Made by a program: the position numbers and the translations under genes. Shown one piece after another: positions 24,343-31,995 of a stretch of 64,000 nt of DNA. The notes under the pieces were generated by a model. The model searched no databases. It had not been told where the DNA came from and saw only the letters and a program-made list of their open reading frames with translations. The first letter of the stretch is position 1, and every line of letters begins with the position of its first letter. The DNA is taken from NCBI RefSeq assembly GCF_003234265.2, contig NZ_CP126256.1, positions 248,001 through 312,000 of the forward strand. Reading direction: 5' to 3'. Source of the DNA: Curtobacterium sp. MCSS17_015 (GTDB lineage Bacteria; Actinomycetota; Actinomycetes; Actinomycetales; Microbacteriaceae).

Positions 24343-25343
24343 CGTCGTTCCTCCGAGTACTCGGTCAGGGCGGTGGAGACGGTCTCGAGCGCGTCGATGC
24401 TCCGGACCGAGGGGTCGAGCTCGGTCGCGGGGACGGGGACGAGGTGGTCGTCCTGCACCGCCCGCAACCCCTTCGTCACGGCGTCCGAGCGGAGCTGGTC
24501 GATCTTGTCGTCGGCACTGTCACCGGGCAGCCCGCGGGTCAGGTCCGCGACCACGATGACGTCGGGGTCGCGCTGTGCGATCTCGTCCCAGCTCGTCTCG
24601 CCCCACTGGGCGTCGAGGTCCGCGAAGGCGTTCGTGGCACCGGCCACACTGCCCATCGTGTCGGCGAGTCCGTTCGCACCGGCCACCACCGGCGCACCGT
24701 TCACGGACGAGTACAGCCACACGACCGAGGGCTCTCCGGTGTCGGCGGCCGCGGCCGTGACCTCGTCGAGCGTGGCGCGCTGCTCGGCCACGAGGGCACG
24801 ACCGCGCTCCTCGACGCCGAACACGCGGGCGACGTCGGAGACCTCGTCCAGGATCGCGTCGAAGCCGACCTCGTCGGGGATGAGTGTCTGGTCCTCGCAG
24901 TCGTTCGCGGAGAGGTAGGCGGGGACACCGAGGTCGACGAGCTCCTGGCGGTTCCCGGCCGCCTCCGACGCGAACGCCGATGCCCGCATGGAGTAGACGA
25001 AGTCCGGATCGGCCTCGCGCAGCTGTTCGGTCGTCGGGTACTGGTCGGCCAGGACGGGGATGCCCGCGTAGGCGTCCGACCACTCCGGAGCGACGGCGTC
25101 CGTCAGGTAGCTCGTACCGATCATCCGGTCCTGCAGGCCGAGCGCGAGCATCACCTCGGTCGCGCCCTGTTCCAGCGTCACCGCGCGCTCCGGCGGCGAC
25201 GGCACGCTCAGCTCGGTGCCACAGCTGGTCACCGTCGTCCCCGCGGTCGGTCCCGACGCCGGTCCGTCGGACGACGTGCTGCTCGCGCAGCCGGTGAGCA
25301 CGAGGGCAGCCGCGACGACCCCTGCGCTGATAATGATCCTCAT
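24339..25343 (-). CDS. Lipoprotein substrate-binding protein of the FecB/BtuF-type importer
   Basis: A 334-residue cluster-A binding protein. The signal peptide ends in the lipobox LTGCASS (Cys near residue 20). The mature protein has the two-lobe Fe/B12-binding pattern: PERAVTLEQGATEVMLALGLQDRMIGTSY in lobe one, ADPDFVYSM and then the long helix and lobe two (DPDVIVVADLTRG, VQDDHLVPVPA). It is the first gene of the operon. ATG 25343 or 25349 could start it; there is no clear ribosome site, and a 16-base palindrome (25338-25353) covers the start region, so translation may be regulated or leaderless. The ligand is unknown; iron-siderophore, corrinoid or F420-0-like are options. Confidence 0.87.
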   Translation of the reverse strand: MRIIISAGVVAAALVLTGCASSTSSDGPASGPTAGTTVTSCGTELSVPSPPERAVTLEQGATEVMLALGLQDRMIGTSYLTDAVAPEWSDAYAGIPVLADQYPTTEQLREADPDFVYSMRASAFASEAAGNRQELVDLGVPAYLSANDCEDQTLIPDEVGFDAILDEVSDVARVFGVEERGRALVAEQRATLDEVTAAAADTGEPSVVWLYSSVNGAPVVAGANGLADTMGSVAGATNAFADLDAQWGETSWDEIAQRDPDVIVVADLTRGLPGDSADDKIDQLRSDAVTKGLRAVQDDHLVPVPATELDPSVRSIDALETVSTALTEYSEERR

Positions 25344-25353
25344 GTGCATGAGG
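25338..25353. promoter_or_regulatory. Palindrome CCTCATGTGCATGAGG over the importer start codon
   Basis: A 7+2+7 palindrome covering both candidate start codons. The adjoining TGAGGCTAG partly resembles the left half of a DtxR/IdeR iron box. The palindrome could arise by chance from Met-His-Met-Arg codons, so this is tentative. Confidence 0.35.
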
Positions 25354-25413
25354 CTAGGGTGTAGTGGCCGACCGGGCAAATCGACTGTCCGGGGTCCGCG
25401 GCAGACTGGGCGC

Positions 25414-26079
25414 ATGGCACGGAAGTCCGGCGTCTCGGCGCCCCGCATCACCCTGACCGAACCGACCGACCTCGAACCGTGGTCGCCCGGCCCGGGGGAC
25501 GTGCTCACCGGCGACCGCATCGACGGCAAGCACATCGAGCTGCTCGACGTGGTGGGCGAGCGGCTGCCCGACCTCGAGCTCGAGGAGTGCGTGGTCGGGA
25601 CCCTGCGCGCCGACGGCGCCGACCTCCGCGGGTTCCGAGTCCACGACACCGTCATCGAGGTCCTCGACGCCCCCGTGCTCCGGGCGCAGAGCGGTGCCTG
25701 GCGGGAGGTCCGGGTGGCCGGGGGGCGCATCGGGTCGGCGGAGTTGTACGACGGCTCGTTCAGCGCGGTGGAGTTCGTCGGCATGAAGCTCGGGTTCGTG
25801 AACCTCCGGGCATCGGTCCTCACGGACGTGGTGTTCCGCGACTGCGTCATCGACGAGATCGACATCGCCGACGCCCGACTGCTGCGGGTCGCCTTCCCCG
25901 GCAGCTCGATCCGGGAGGTCGCCGGCGCGGCCGCGCGCATCGAGGACGTCGACCTCCGCGGCGCCGACCTCGACCGGGTGGAGCGACTCGACGGGCTGCG
26001 CGGTGCGACGATCGGCGGCGAGCAGCTGTACACGCTCGCGCCGCTGCTCGCCGCCCAGGCCGGGTACCGGGTCGAGTGA
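25414..26079 (+). CDS. Pentapeptide-repeat protein
   Basis: A 221-residue right-handed beta-helix protein. From about residue 55 to 200 the A(D/N)LXX pattern recurs (LRADGADLRGFRVHDTVIEVLDAP, SAVEFVGMKLGFVNLRASVLTDVVFRDCVIDEIDIADARLLRVAF, RIEDVDLRGADLDRVERLDGLRGA). The function of such solitary pentapeptide proteins is mostly unknown; a few mimic DNA and protect gyrase. The stop overlaps the start of the DUF6314 gene by 4 bases. It is divergent from the importer operon. Confidence 0.85.
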   Translation: MARKSGVSAPRITLTEPTDLEPWSPGPGDVLTGDRIDGKHIELLDVVGERLPDLELEECVVGTLRADGADLRGFRVHDTVIEVLDAPVLRAQSGAWREVRVAGGRIGSAELYDGSFSAVEFVGMKLGFVNLRASVLTDVVFRDCVIDEIDIADARLLRVAFPGSSIREVAGAAARIEDVDLRGADLDRVERLDGLRGATIGGEQLYTLAPLLAAQAGYRVE

Positions 26080-26528
26080 CGGCGGCCGTGCTCCCGCCCG
26101 AGGCGTCACCGCCGACGACCCTCCTGCTGCCCACCGACCTGCTCGGGCGGTGGGACCTGCGCCGCACGGTGCACGACCGGCTCGCCGACGTGACCGGCAC
26201 GGTGACGGGTTCGACCGTGTTGCGCGTCGACGACGACGGGTCCGTGCACTGGCACGAGACCGGCACGATGGTGTCCGGCGCCCGTTCGACCCCGGTGTGG
26301 CGGACGCTCGCGGTCCGACCGGGCCGCGACGGCGGGTGGCACGTGCACTTCGCCGACGGTCGTCCGTTCCACGACTGGGTCTGGGGTGCGCGGGTCGAGC
26401 ACGCGTGTGCGCCGGACGACTACACGGGCCTCCTGACCGGGACGTCCGACGGCTGGCGCGTCCGCTGGGAGGCCCGTGGGCCGGCGAAGGACCTGGTCAT
26501 CGACAGCGTGCTGACACCGTCGGCCTGA
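26076..26528 (+). CDS. DUF6314 family protein
   Basis: A 150-residue soluble protein starting at GTG 26076 and coupled to the pentapeptide gene. The pattern LLGRWDLRRTVHDR, TGSTVLRVDDDGSVHWHETG, FADGRPFHDW, HACAPDDYTG and WRVRWEARGPAKDLVIDS fits DUF6314, a beta-barrel family of unknown function common in actinobacteria. It is convergent with, and partly overlaps the open frame of, the flavin reductase on the other strand. Confidence 0.82.
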   Translation: MTAAVLPPEASPPTTLLLPTDLLGRWDLRRTVHDRLADVTGTVTGSTVLRVDDDGSVHWHETGTMVSGARSTPVWRTLAVRPGRDGGWHVHFADGRPFHDWVWGARVEHACAPDDYTGLLTGTSDGWRVRWEARGPAKDLVIDSVLTPSA

Positions 26529-27437
26529 CCGTCGCCCCGCCCCGCCCCGCGCCGCCGCCGAGCCGATGACCGTCAGCATCGCGTTCGCCACGTTGCCCGC
26601 GGCGTACACCCCGGCCACGTCGGTCTTCCCGAGGCCGTCGACCGCGAGCACCCGGCCGAAGCGGGTCCCGTTCGCCTCCTGGTCGACAGGCGTCAGGCCG
26701 AGGCCGACGGCCCAGTCGACCCGGGCCTCGAGGCGGCTGGCGGCGGCCAGGGCGTCGAGCCCGACGACCGTCCCGTCGGGCAGCTCCACCCCGGTCAGGG
26801 TGTCACCCTCGGACAGCACGCGTGCGATCGTGGAGTGGACCACCTTGACGCCGCGGGCCGTGAAACCGGCGAGGACAGTGTCGTCGAGGAGTGCCGGATC
26901 GGCCACGAACGCCGTGACGTCGTCGCTGAGCGCCCGGAACATCTGCACCTGGTGGGCGCCCGCGGGTGTGGCCACGAGGACGCCGATCCGCCGGTCGCGG
27001 ACCTCCCACCCGTGGCAGAACGGGCAGTGCACGACCCCGCGACCCCAGTGCTCGGCGAGGCCGGGGACGTCCGGCAGGACGTCGACGCCACCGCCGGCGA
27101 TGACGACACGGCGCGCCGAGACGACCTCGCCCGAGTCGAGCGTGAGGTGGAAGCCGAGCGGATCGCCGTCGGTGACGGGTGCGGCGGACGCGGACACCAC
27201 CCTCCCGTCGGTGACGGTGACCCCGTACCGGGCCACCTCCGCACGGCCGGTGCGGACGAGGTCGAAGGGGCTCGCGCCCTCCTGGCCCAGGTAGTTGTGG
27301 ACGCCCTCGGCCGGCGCGTTCCGCGGTTCGCCCGCGTCGACGACGAGGACGGACCGGCGCGAACGACCGAGGATGAGGGCTGCGGACAGGCCGGCGGCAC
27401 CGCCGCCGACGACGATGACGTCTCGTGCTGGGGACAT
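26106..27437 (-). CDS. Thioredoxin-reductase-like FAD oxidoreductase, C-terminus probably frameshifted
   Basis: The start is ATG 27437. Residues 1-300 are a complete two-domain flavoprotein: FAD-binding VIVVGGGAAGLSAALILGRS, the redox pair in VHCPFCHGWEV (CxxC), an NAD(P) site around RIGVLVATPAG and the FAD-closing motif TDVAGVYAAGNVANAMLTVIGSAA. After that point the family normally ends within ~20-25 residues. Here the sequence enters a G-rich run (26533-26552 on the + strand) and the frame then continues 145 residues antisense to the DUF6314 gene, to 26106. A one-base change in the run would instead end the protein at about 26497 with the normal length. So the enzyme is probably real but its 3' end is damaged, mis-sequenced or extended. 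It is divergent from an XRE-cupin regulator, a common pairing. Confidence 0.75.
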   Translation of the reverse strand: MSPARDVIVVGGGAAGLSAALILGRSRRSVLVVDAGEPRNAPAEGVHNYLGQEGASPFDLVRTGRAEVARYGVTVTDGRVVSASAAPVTDGDPLGFHLTLDSGEVVSARRVVIAGGGVDVLPDVPGLAEHWGRGVVHCPFCHGWEVRDRRIGVLVATPAGAHQVQMFRALSDDVTAFVADPALLDDTVLAGFTARGVKVVHSTIARVLSEGDTLTGVELPDGTVVGLDALAAASRLEARVDWAVGLGLTPVDQEANGTRFGRVLAVDGLGKTDVAGVYAAGNVANAMLTVIGSAAARGGAGRRSGRRCQHAVDDQVLRRPTGLPADAPAVGRPGQEARVVVRRTRVLDPRTPDPVVERTTVGEVHVPPAVAARSDRERPPHRGRTGAGHHRAGLVPVHGPVVVDAQHGRTRHRAGHVGEPVVHRAAQVPPPEQVGGQQEGRRR

Positions 27438-27503
27438 GGCACGATCTTGTGCTCCGCCGTGCGAACGTGGCAAGAACCCTTGCCGCTCTGGCAACATGAG
27501 GGC

Positions 27504-28121
27504 ATGACACGCGGACGGGAGGCCAACCCCACCGAGCCGACGACGGCTGACGTCGTCGACGCGGTCGGCCCACGCCTCCGGGCGCTCCGGGCGCTCCGGG
27601 GCACCACGCTCGCCGCGCTCGCGGAACGCACCGGGATCTCGGTGAGCACGCTCTCGCGGTTGGAGTCCGGGCGGCGGAAGCCGACGCTCGAGCTGCTGCT
27701 GCCGCTGGCCCGGGCCCACCAGGTGCCGCTCGACGACCTCGTCGGCGCTCCGGCGACGGGGGATCCACGCGTGCACCTCAAGCCCGAGCGGCGCGGCGGC
27801 CGCGTGGTCATCCCGCTGACCAGGCGGACCGGGGGTGTGCGGTCCTTCAAGCAGCTCATCGCGCCGCACGACCACGGCACGGACACCACCCTCAAGACGC
27901 ACGAGGGGTACGAGTGGCTCTACGTGCTGTCCGGTCGGCTCCGACTGGTCCTCGGGAACGAGGTGTTCGACCTCGGCCCGGGAGAGGTCGTCGAGTTCGA
28001 CACCCACACGCCGCACTGGGTCGGCAACGTGAGCGACCAGGTCACCGAGATCCTGTGCCTGTACGGGCCGCAGGGTGAGCGGGCGCACGTCCGGTCGAAG
28101 CCGGCGGCGCGGCCGGACTGA
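27504..28121 (+). CDS. XRE-family regulator with C-terminal cupin domain
   Basis: A 205-residue regulator. The N-terminal helix-turn-helix spans residues ~25-80 (LRALRALRGTTLAALAERTGISVSTLSRLESGRRKPTLELLLPLA). Residues ~125-195 form a cupin (HEGYEWLYVLSGRLRLVLGNEVFDLGPGEVVEFDTHTPHWVGN) that would sense a small ligand. It is divergent from the flavin reductase (66-base gap), which it presumably controls. A GGACGGGAGGC element copy lies within its first codons. Confidence 0.9.
   Translation: MTRGREANPTEPTTADVVDAVGPRLRALRALRGTTLAALAERTGISVSTLSRLESGRRKPTLELLLPLARAHQVPLDDLVGAPATGDPRVHLKPERRGGRVVIPLTRRTGGVRSFKQLIAPHDHGTDTTLKTHEGYEWLYVLSGRLRLVLGNEVFDLGPGEVVEFDTHTPHWVGNVSDQVTEILCLYGPQGERAHVRSKPAARPD
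27512..27523. repeat. Copy of CGGACGGGAGGC inside the XRE gene
   Basis: This element lies at codons 4-7 of the regulator gene, so it is not limited to non-coding DNA. Confidence 0.55.
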
Positions 28122-28208
28122 CGTGGGGCACACGGTCGCGGACGCGACGCCGGCGACGATCCGCGACGCCGTGGCGTTGCGGATCGCCGCCGACGTGGCG
28201 ACTCGCGG

Positions 28209-29720
28209 TCAGCCGACGGCGGCCCGGTAGCGCTCGAGCACCTCGGGGTGCGGGTCCGCCGGGATCGACGTCGTCGGCACCGTCCAGCCGGGCAGGTCCC
28301 CGGTGAGGACCCACGCGGCCTGTCGGGCAGCGCCGGCGGCGACGTACTCGCCCGGTTCCGGCACGAGGACCTCGCGGCCGAAGACCTGCGCGGCGACGGC
28401 CCGGACGGCCTCGTTCTGTGCGGCGCCACCGATGAGCAGCAACCGCTCGACCGTGACGCCCGTGCGCTCGACCGCGGCCAGGCCGTCGGCGAGGGCGCAG
28501 AGCATGCCCTCGACCGCGGCACGCGCCAGGTGCGCCCGGTCCGTCGTCCCCGGGGTCATCCCGAGCAGCGAGGCGGTGGCGTCGGGACGGTTCGGGGTCC
28601 GCTCGCCGACGAAGTACGGCACGAGGACGAGCCCGTCGGCACCGGCGGGCGCCTGGAGCGCGAGCCGCCCGAGTTCGGCGTGGTCGACGCCGAGCAGGCC
28701 GCCGATCACCTCGAGCACCCGTGCCGCGTTGAGCGTCGTGACGATCGGCAGCCGCGAACCCGTCGCGTCCGCGAACCCGGCGACCGTGCCGGACGGGTCC
28801 TCGATCGCGGTGTCGGTCACACCGAACACGGTGCCGCTCGTGCCGAGCGACACCGCGACGTCACCCGCGGCCAGCCCCAGGCCGAGCGCGGCTCCGGCGT
28901 TGTCCCCGGCGCCGGGTGCGACGACGAGTCCCGCCGGAGCGGTGGCGCCACCCGGGAGCTCGATCGCCTGCTCGAGCATGCCGATTGCCTCGGACGGGGC
29001 GACGACCCGCGGCACGACGACCGCGTCGCCGTCGTCACCGGTCTCCGCACCGCGCAGCGGACGGCCCAGGGCGAGCTCGAACAGCTCCGGGTCGTACTCG
29101 CGGCGTGCGGGGTCCCAGTAGGCGGTGCCGCTGGCGTCCGAGCCGTCGGTGGCCAGGGCGTCCAGGTCGGGGCCGAGCGGGCTCTCGTCCGCCGGTCCGT
29201 AGCCGCGGAGGCGCCAGGACAGCCAGTCGTGGGGCAGCGCGACGGCCGCGACCCGGGCCGCGTTGTCGGGTTCCGCGTCACGGAGCCAGCGCAGCTTCGT
29301 GGCGGTGAACGAGGCCACCGGGACCAGACCCGTCCGGGCGACCCACGCCTCCCGGCCGAGTTCCTCGACCATGGCGGCGGCGGCGGCCGCACTGCGGACG
29401 TCGTTCCACAGCAGGGCCGGGCGGATCACGCGACCGTCGGCGTCGAGCACGACCATGCCGTGCTGCTGCCCGCCGATGCCGATCGCGGCCACGTCGTCGA
29501 GGCCGCCGGCGTCGGCGACCGCGGTGCCGAGGGCCGTCCACCACGCTGCGGGGTCGACCTCGGTGCCGTCGGGGTGCGAGGCCCGGCCGGAACGGACGAC
29601 CTCGCCCGTCGTGGCACGACGGATGACGACCTTGCAGGACTGCGTGGACGAGTCGACCCCGGCGACGAGCACGTCGTCACCGGGGTCGGTCGCGCTGGAG
29701 GCGAACTCAGCCACGAGCAC
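28209..29720 (-). CDS. xylB: Xylulokinase
   Basis: A 503-residue FGGY-family sugar kinase that phosphorylates D-xylulose. Phosphate-binding and signature regions: [15 protein letters not shown] at the N-terminus, [16 protein letters not shown] (the xylulokinase QQHG motif), [31 protein letters not shown] and [21 protein letters not shown]. Start GTG 29720 overlaps the xylose isomerase stop by 14 bases (a GTG at 29714 is also possible), so the two are one operon in the order xylA-xylB. It converts xylulose from XylA to xylulose 5-phosphate for the pentose phosphate pathway. Confidence 0.93.
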   Translation of the reverse strand: MLVAEFASSATDPGDDVLVAGVDSSTQSCKVVIRRATTGEVVRSGRASHPDGTEVDPAAWWTALGTAVADAGGLDDVAAIGIGGQQHGMVVLDADGRVIRPALLWNDVRSAAAAAAMVEELGREAWVARTGLVPVASFTATKLRWLRDAEPDNAARVAAVALPHDWLSWRLRGYGPADESPLGPDLDALATDGSDASGTAYWDPARREYDPELFELALGRPLRGAETGDDGDAVVVPRVVAPSEAIGMLEQAIELPGGATAPAGLVVAPGAGDNAGAALGLGLAAGDVAVSLGTSGTVFGVTDTAIEDPSGTVAGFADATGSRLPIVTTLNAARVLEVIGGLLGVDHAELGRLALQAPAGADGLVLVPYFVGERTPNRPDATASLLGMTPGTTDRAHLARAAVEGMLCALADGLAAVERTGVTVERLLLIGGAAQNEAVRAVAAQVFGREVLVPEPGEYVAAGAARQAAWVLTGDLPGWTVPTTSIPADPHPEVLERYRAAVG

Positions 29721-30900
29721 CCATCAGGTGCTCGACGGCCAGCTGCTGGAGCTTGACGAAACCGAAGCCCTTGCCGCCGAGGTACGCGTCGGCGTCGAAG
29801 TCCTCGTACGCGGAAGCGTCGGCGAGGAAGTCGTCGTACGACTCGCCCGCGTTCAGCGTCGGCTGCGAGAGCTCGGCGACCTTCGAGGCCTCGAGTGCGG
29901 CCTGCACCTCGGGGTCGGCACGGAACGCCTGCGCACGCTCCTTGAGGAGCAGGTACATGCGCATGTTCGCGGCGGCCGACTCCCACACGCCGGTGATGTC
30001 CTCGGTGCGGGACGGCTTGTAGTCGAAGTGACGCGGGCCGTCGTACGCGCGGCCACCCTGCGGGGCGCCGTGCTCGAGCAGGTCGACGAGCGAGAACGCG
30101 TTCTGCAGGTCGCCGTGACCGAAGACGAGGTCCTGGTCGTACTTGATGCCGCGCTGACCGTTGAGGTCGATGTGGAAGAGCTTGCCCGAGTACAGCGCCT
30201 GGGCGATGCCGGCGGTGAAGTTGAGGCCCGCCATCTGCTCGTGGCCGACCTCGGGGTTCACACCGAACAGCTCGGGGCGCTCGAGGGTGTCGATGAACGC
30301 GATGGCGTGACCGAGCGTCGGGAGCAGGATGTCGCCGCGGGGCTCGTTCGGCTTCGGCTCGATCGCGAACTTCAGGCCGTAGCCCTTGTCGGTGACGTAC
30401 TGGGCGAGGAGGTTGACGGCTTCGCGGTAGCGCTCGAGCGCGGCCTGGACGTCCTTGGCGGCGTCGTACTCGGCGCCCTCGCGGCCACCCCACATGACGA
30501 ACGTCTCGGCGCCGAGCTCGGCGGCGAGGTCGATGTTGCGGAGCACCTTGCGGAGGGCGAAGCGGCGGACCTCGCGGTCGTTCGAGGTGAAGCCGCCGTC
30601 CTTGAAGACCGGGGCGGAGAAGAGGTTCGTCGTCACCATCGGGACGACGAGGCCGGTCGACTCGAGGGCGCCCTTGAGGCGGTCGATCTGCGTCTGGCGC
30701 TCGGCGTCGGTCGAACCGAACGCGAAGAGGTCGTCGTCGTGGAAGGTGAGGCCGTAGGCGCCGAGCTCGTCGAGCTTCTCGACCGCCTCGACCACGTCGA
30801 GCTGGGGGCGGGTCGGGCCGCCGAAGGGGTCGGTGCCGTTGTAGCCGACGGTCCAGAGACCGAAGGAGAACTTGTCGTCGCGGGTGGGCTGCACTGCCAT
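29707..30900 (-). CDS. xylA: Xylose isomerase
   Basis: A 397-residue isomerase converting D-xylose to D-xylulose, of the shorter actinobacterial class I type. Catalytic His54 and Asp57 lie in TFHDDDL; metal sites are in [26 protein letters not shown] and [16 protein letters not shown]; Trp and Phe residues at MWGGREG and near the N-terminus (FSFGLWTVG) complete the pocket. Start ATG 30900 matches family numbering exactly. No strong ribosome site. The upstream stretch TTTGTTGTCAGCGAGAACATAT (30930-30951 region, + strand) is AT-rich and weakly dyad-symmetric and may hold the operator. Confidence 0.95.
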   Translation of the reverse strand: MAVQPTRDDKFSFGLWTVGYNGTDPFGGPTRPQLDVVEAVEKLDELGAYGLTFHDDDLFAFGSTDAERQTQIDRLKGALESTGLVVPMVTTNLFSAPVFKDGGFTSNDREVRRFALRKVLRNIDLAAELGAETFVMWGGREGAEYDAAKDVQAALERYREAVNLLAQYVTDKGYGLKFAIEPKPNEPRGDILLPTLGHAIAFIDTLERPELFGVNPEVGHEQMAGLNFTAGIAQALYSGKLFHIDLNGQRGIKYDQDLVFGHGDLQNAFSLVDLLEHGAPQGGRAYDGPRHFDYKPSRTEDITGVWESAAANMRMYLLLKERAQAFRADPEVQAALEASKVAELSQPTLNAGESYDDFLADASAYEDFDADAYLGGKGFGFVKLQQLAVEHLMGARG

Positions 30901-30978
30901 GGGGTCTGCCGATCGTCGTCGAGCGGATTTGTTGTCAGCGAGAACATATGCGCTGCACCGGCCCGAGCGCAACCCCCG

Positions 30979-31026
30979 GACGGACGGGAGGCGCGGTGCG
31001 AGCTCGCACCGCGCCTCCCGTCCGTC
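30979..31026. terminator. 48-base perfect palindrome (terminator) with GGACGGGAGGC arms
   Basis: Every base from 30979 to 31002 pairs with 31003-31026 (24 bp, no loop in DNA). It starts 5 bases after the stop codon of the TetR gene and must be its terminator; it also insulates the xyl promoter region. Confidence 0.85.
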
Positions 31027-31031
31027 ACCGG

Positions 31032-31835
31032 TCAGAGGTCGTAGACGCCGTCGGCGGCCTCCTGTCGGACGGCCGGCCCGGCCGTCCAGCCACGCCGGAG
31101 CAACGACGTCGACTCGCGGAAGGCGGCCAGGACGTCGATGCCGTCCCGCAGCAGGGCCTGCAGCTGCAGCCCCTCGTACAGGGCGAGGAGCTGGACCGCC
31201 GCCCGCTTCGGGTCGAGCGCCGCCGGTTCACGCCCCGTCGCCACGTCGTGCTCGAGCAGGCGACGGACCGTGCGGTGGAAGCCCTCGTACTGGTTCCGGT
31301 AGAACGGCCCCACCGGGTTCGACACGTCCGTGCCCGCCGTCAACGTGCTGACCAGCAGCCGCATCATCCGGGGGTCGGCGAGGTTCGCCTCGATGAGCCC
31401 GCCGAGGAACGCGACCGCGCCGACGTCGACCGCGTCCTCGAGCAGGGGCGCCAAGCGGGTCTCGTGCCAGTGCATCACCGCGACCGCGACCAGGCTCTCC
31501 CAGGTCGGGAAGTGCTGCTGCAGCAGGTCCGGGTCGACGTCCGCCGCCGCTGCCACCGCGTCACCGGTGGGCGTCAGGGTGTCGCCGGTGCGGATGAGGT
31601 CGATGGCGGCCTCGGCGATGTGCTTGCGTAGGCGCGCGTGCTCGAGGAGTTCGTCGCCGGCCGTGTCGGCGCCGGTCTCGCTGTCGAGTTCCGCCTGGCT
31701 GTCGAGCTCGGTCTCAGCCCGGTCGAGCTCGGTCTCGGGCACCGTGTCGGCCCCGACGGTCTCGGTACCGGTACCGGTACCGGTCCCCGTCCCGGTGTCG
31801 GTGTCGGTGTCGGCGGAGCGGGCATCGGTGGTCAT
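31032..31835 (-). CDS. TetR-family regulator with a repeat-encoded N-terminal extension
   Basis: A 267-residue protein. The TetR DNA-binding domain starts near residue 68 ([52 protein letters not shown]); the remaining ~140 residues form the ligand and dimer domain ([35 protein letters not shown]). The first ~60 residues are low complexity (Thr-Asp, Thr-Gly, then Glu-Leu-Asp repeats) from hexamer runs in the DNA, far longer than usual, so translation could start further in. The stop is followed at once by the 48-base palindrome. The target is unknown; it is divergent from the LacI-GrpB gene. Confidence 0.82.
   Translation of the reverse strand: MTTDARSADTDTDTGTGTGTGTGTETVGADTVPETELDRAETELDSQAELDSETGADTAGDELLEHARLRKHIAEAAIDLIRTGDTLTPTGDAVAAAADVDPDLLQQHFPTWESLVAVAVMHWHETRLAPLLEDAVDVGAVAFLGGLIEANLADPRMMRLLVSTLTAGTDVSNPVGPFYRNQYEGFHRTVRRLLEHDVATGREPAALDPKRAAVQLLALYEGLQLQALLRDGIDVLAAFRESTSLLRRGWTAGPAVRQEAADGVYDL
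31761..31815. repeat. GGTACC / GGTGTC hexamer repeats in the TetR 5' end
   Basis: Three GGTACC copies followed by GTCGGT copies encode the Thr-Gly/Thr-Asp tract. The number of units is probably variable and keeps the frame. Confidence 0.8.
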
Positions 31836-31995
31836 CGCAGCCTCGGTTCGTCGTTCGGCCCCCGGGGTGGACGGGGCTGTTCACCACCAGTCTGGTGAGT
31901 GGACCGGTCTCCGTGCCTGCCCCAGTAGGCGGGGCAGCGACGGCTCGGCGCTGCGGTACCCGGCGGACGAGCGTCCACGCTGCGATACTCGGCGG

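Noticed and set aside
28123..28230. A 35-codon frame (GTG 28123) between the XRE-cupin gene and xylB
   Set aside because: Its codon pattern looks protein-like but it overlaps the end of xylB, lacks a ribosome site and matches no family; too weak to call.
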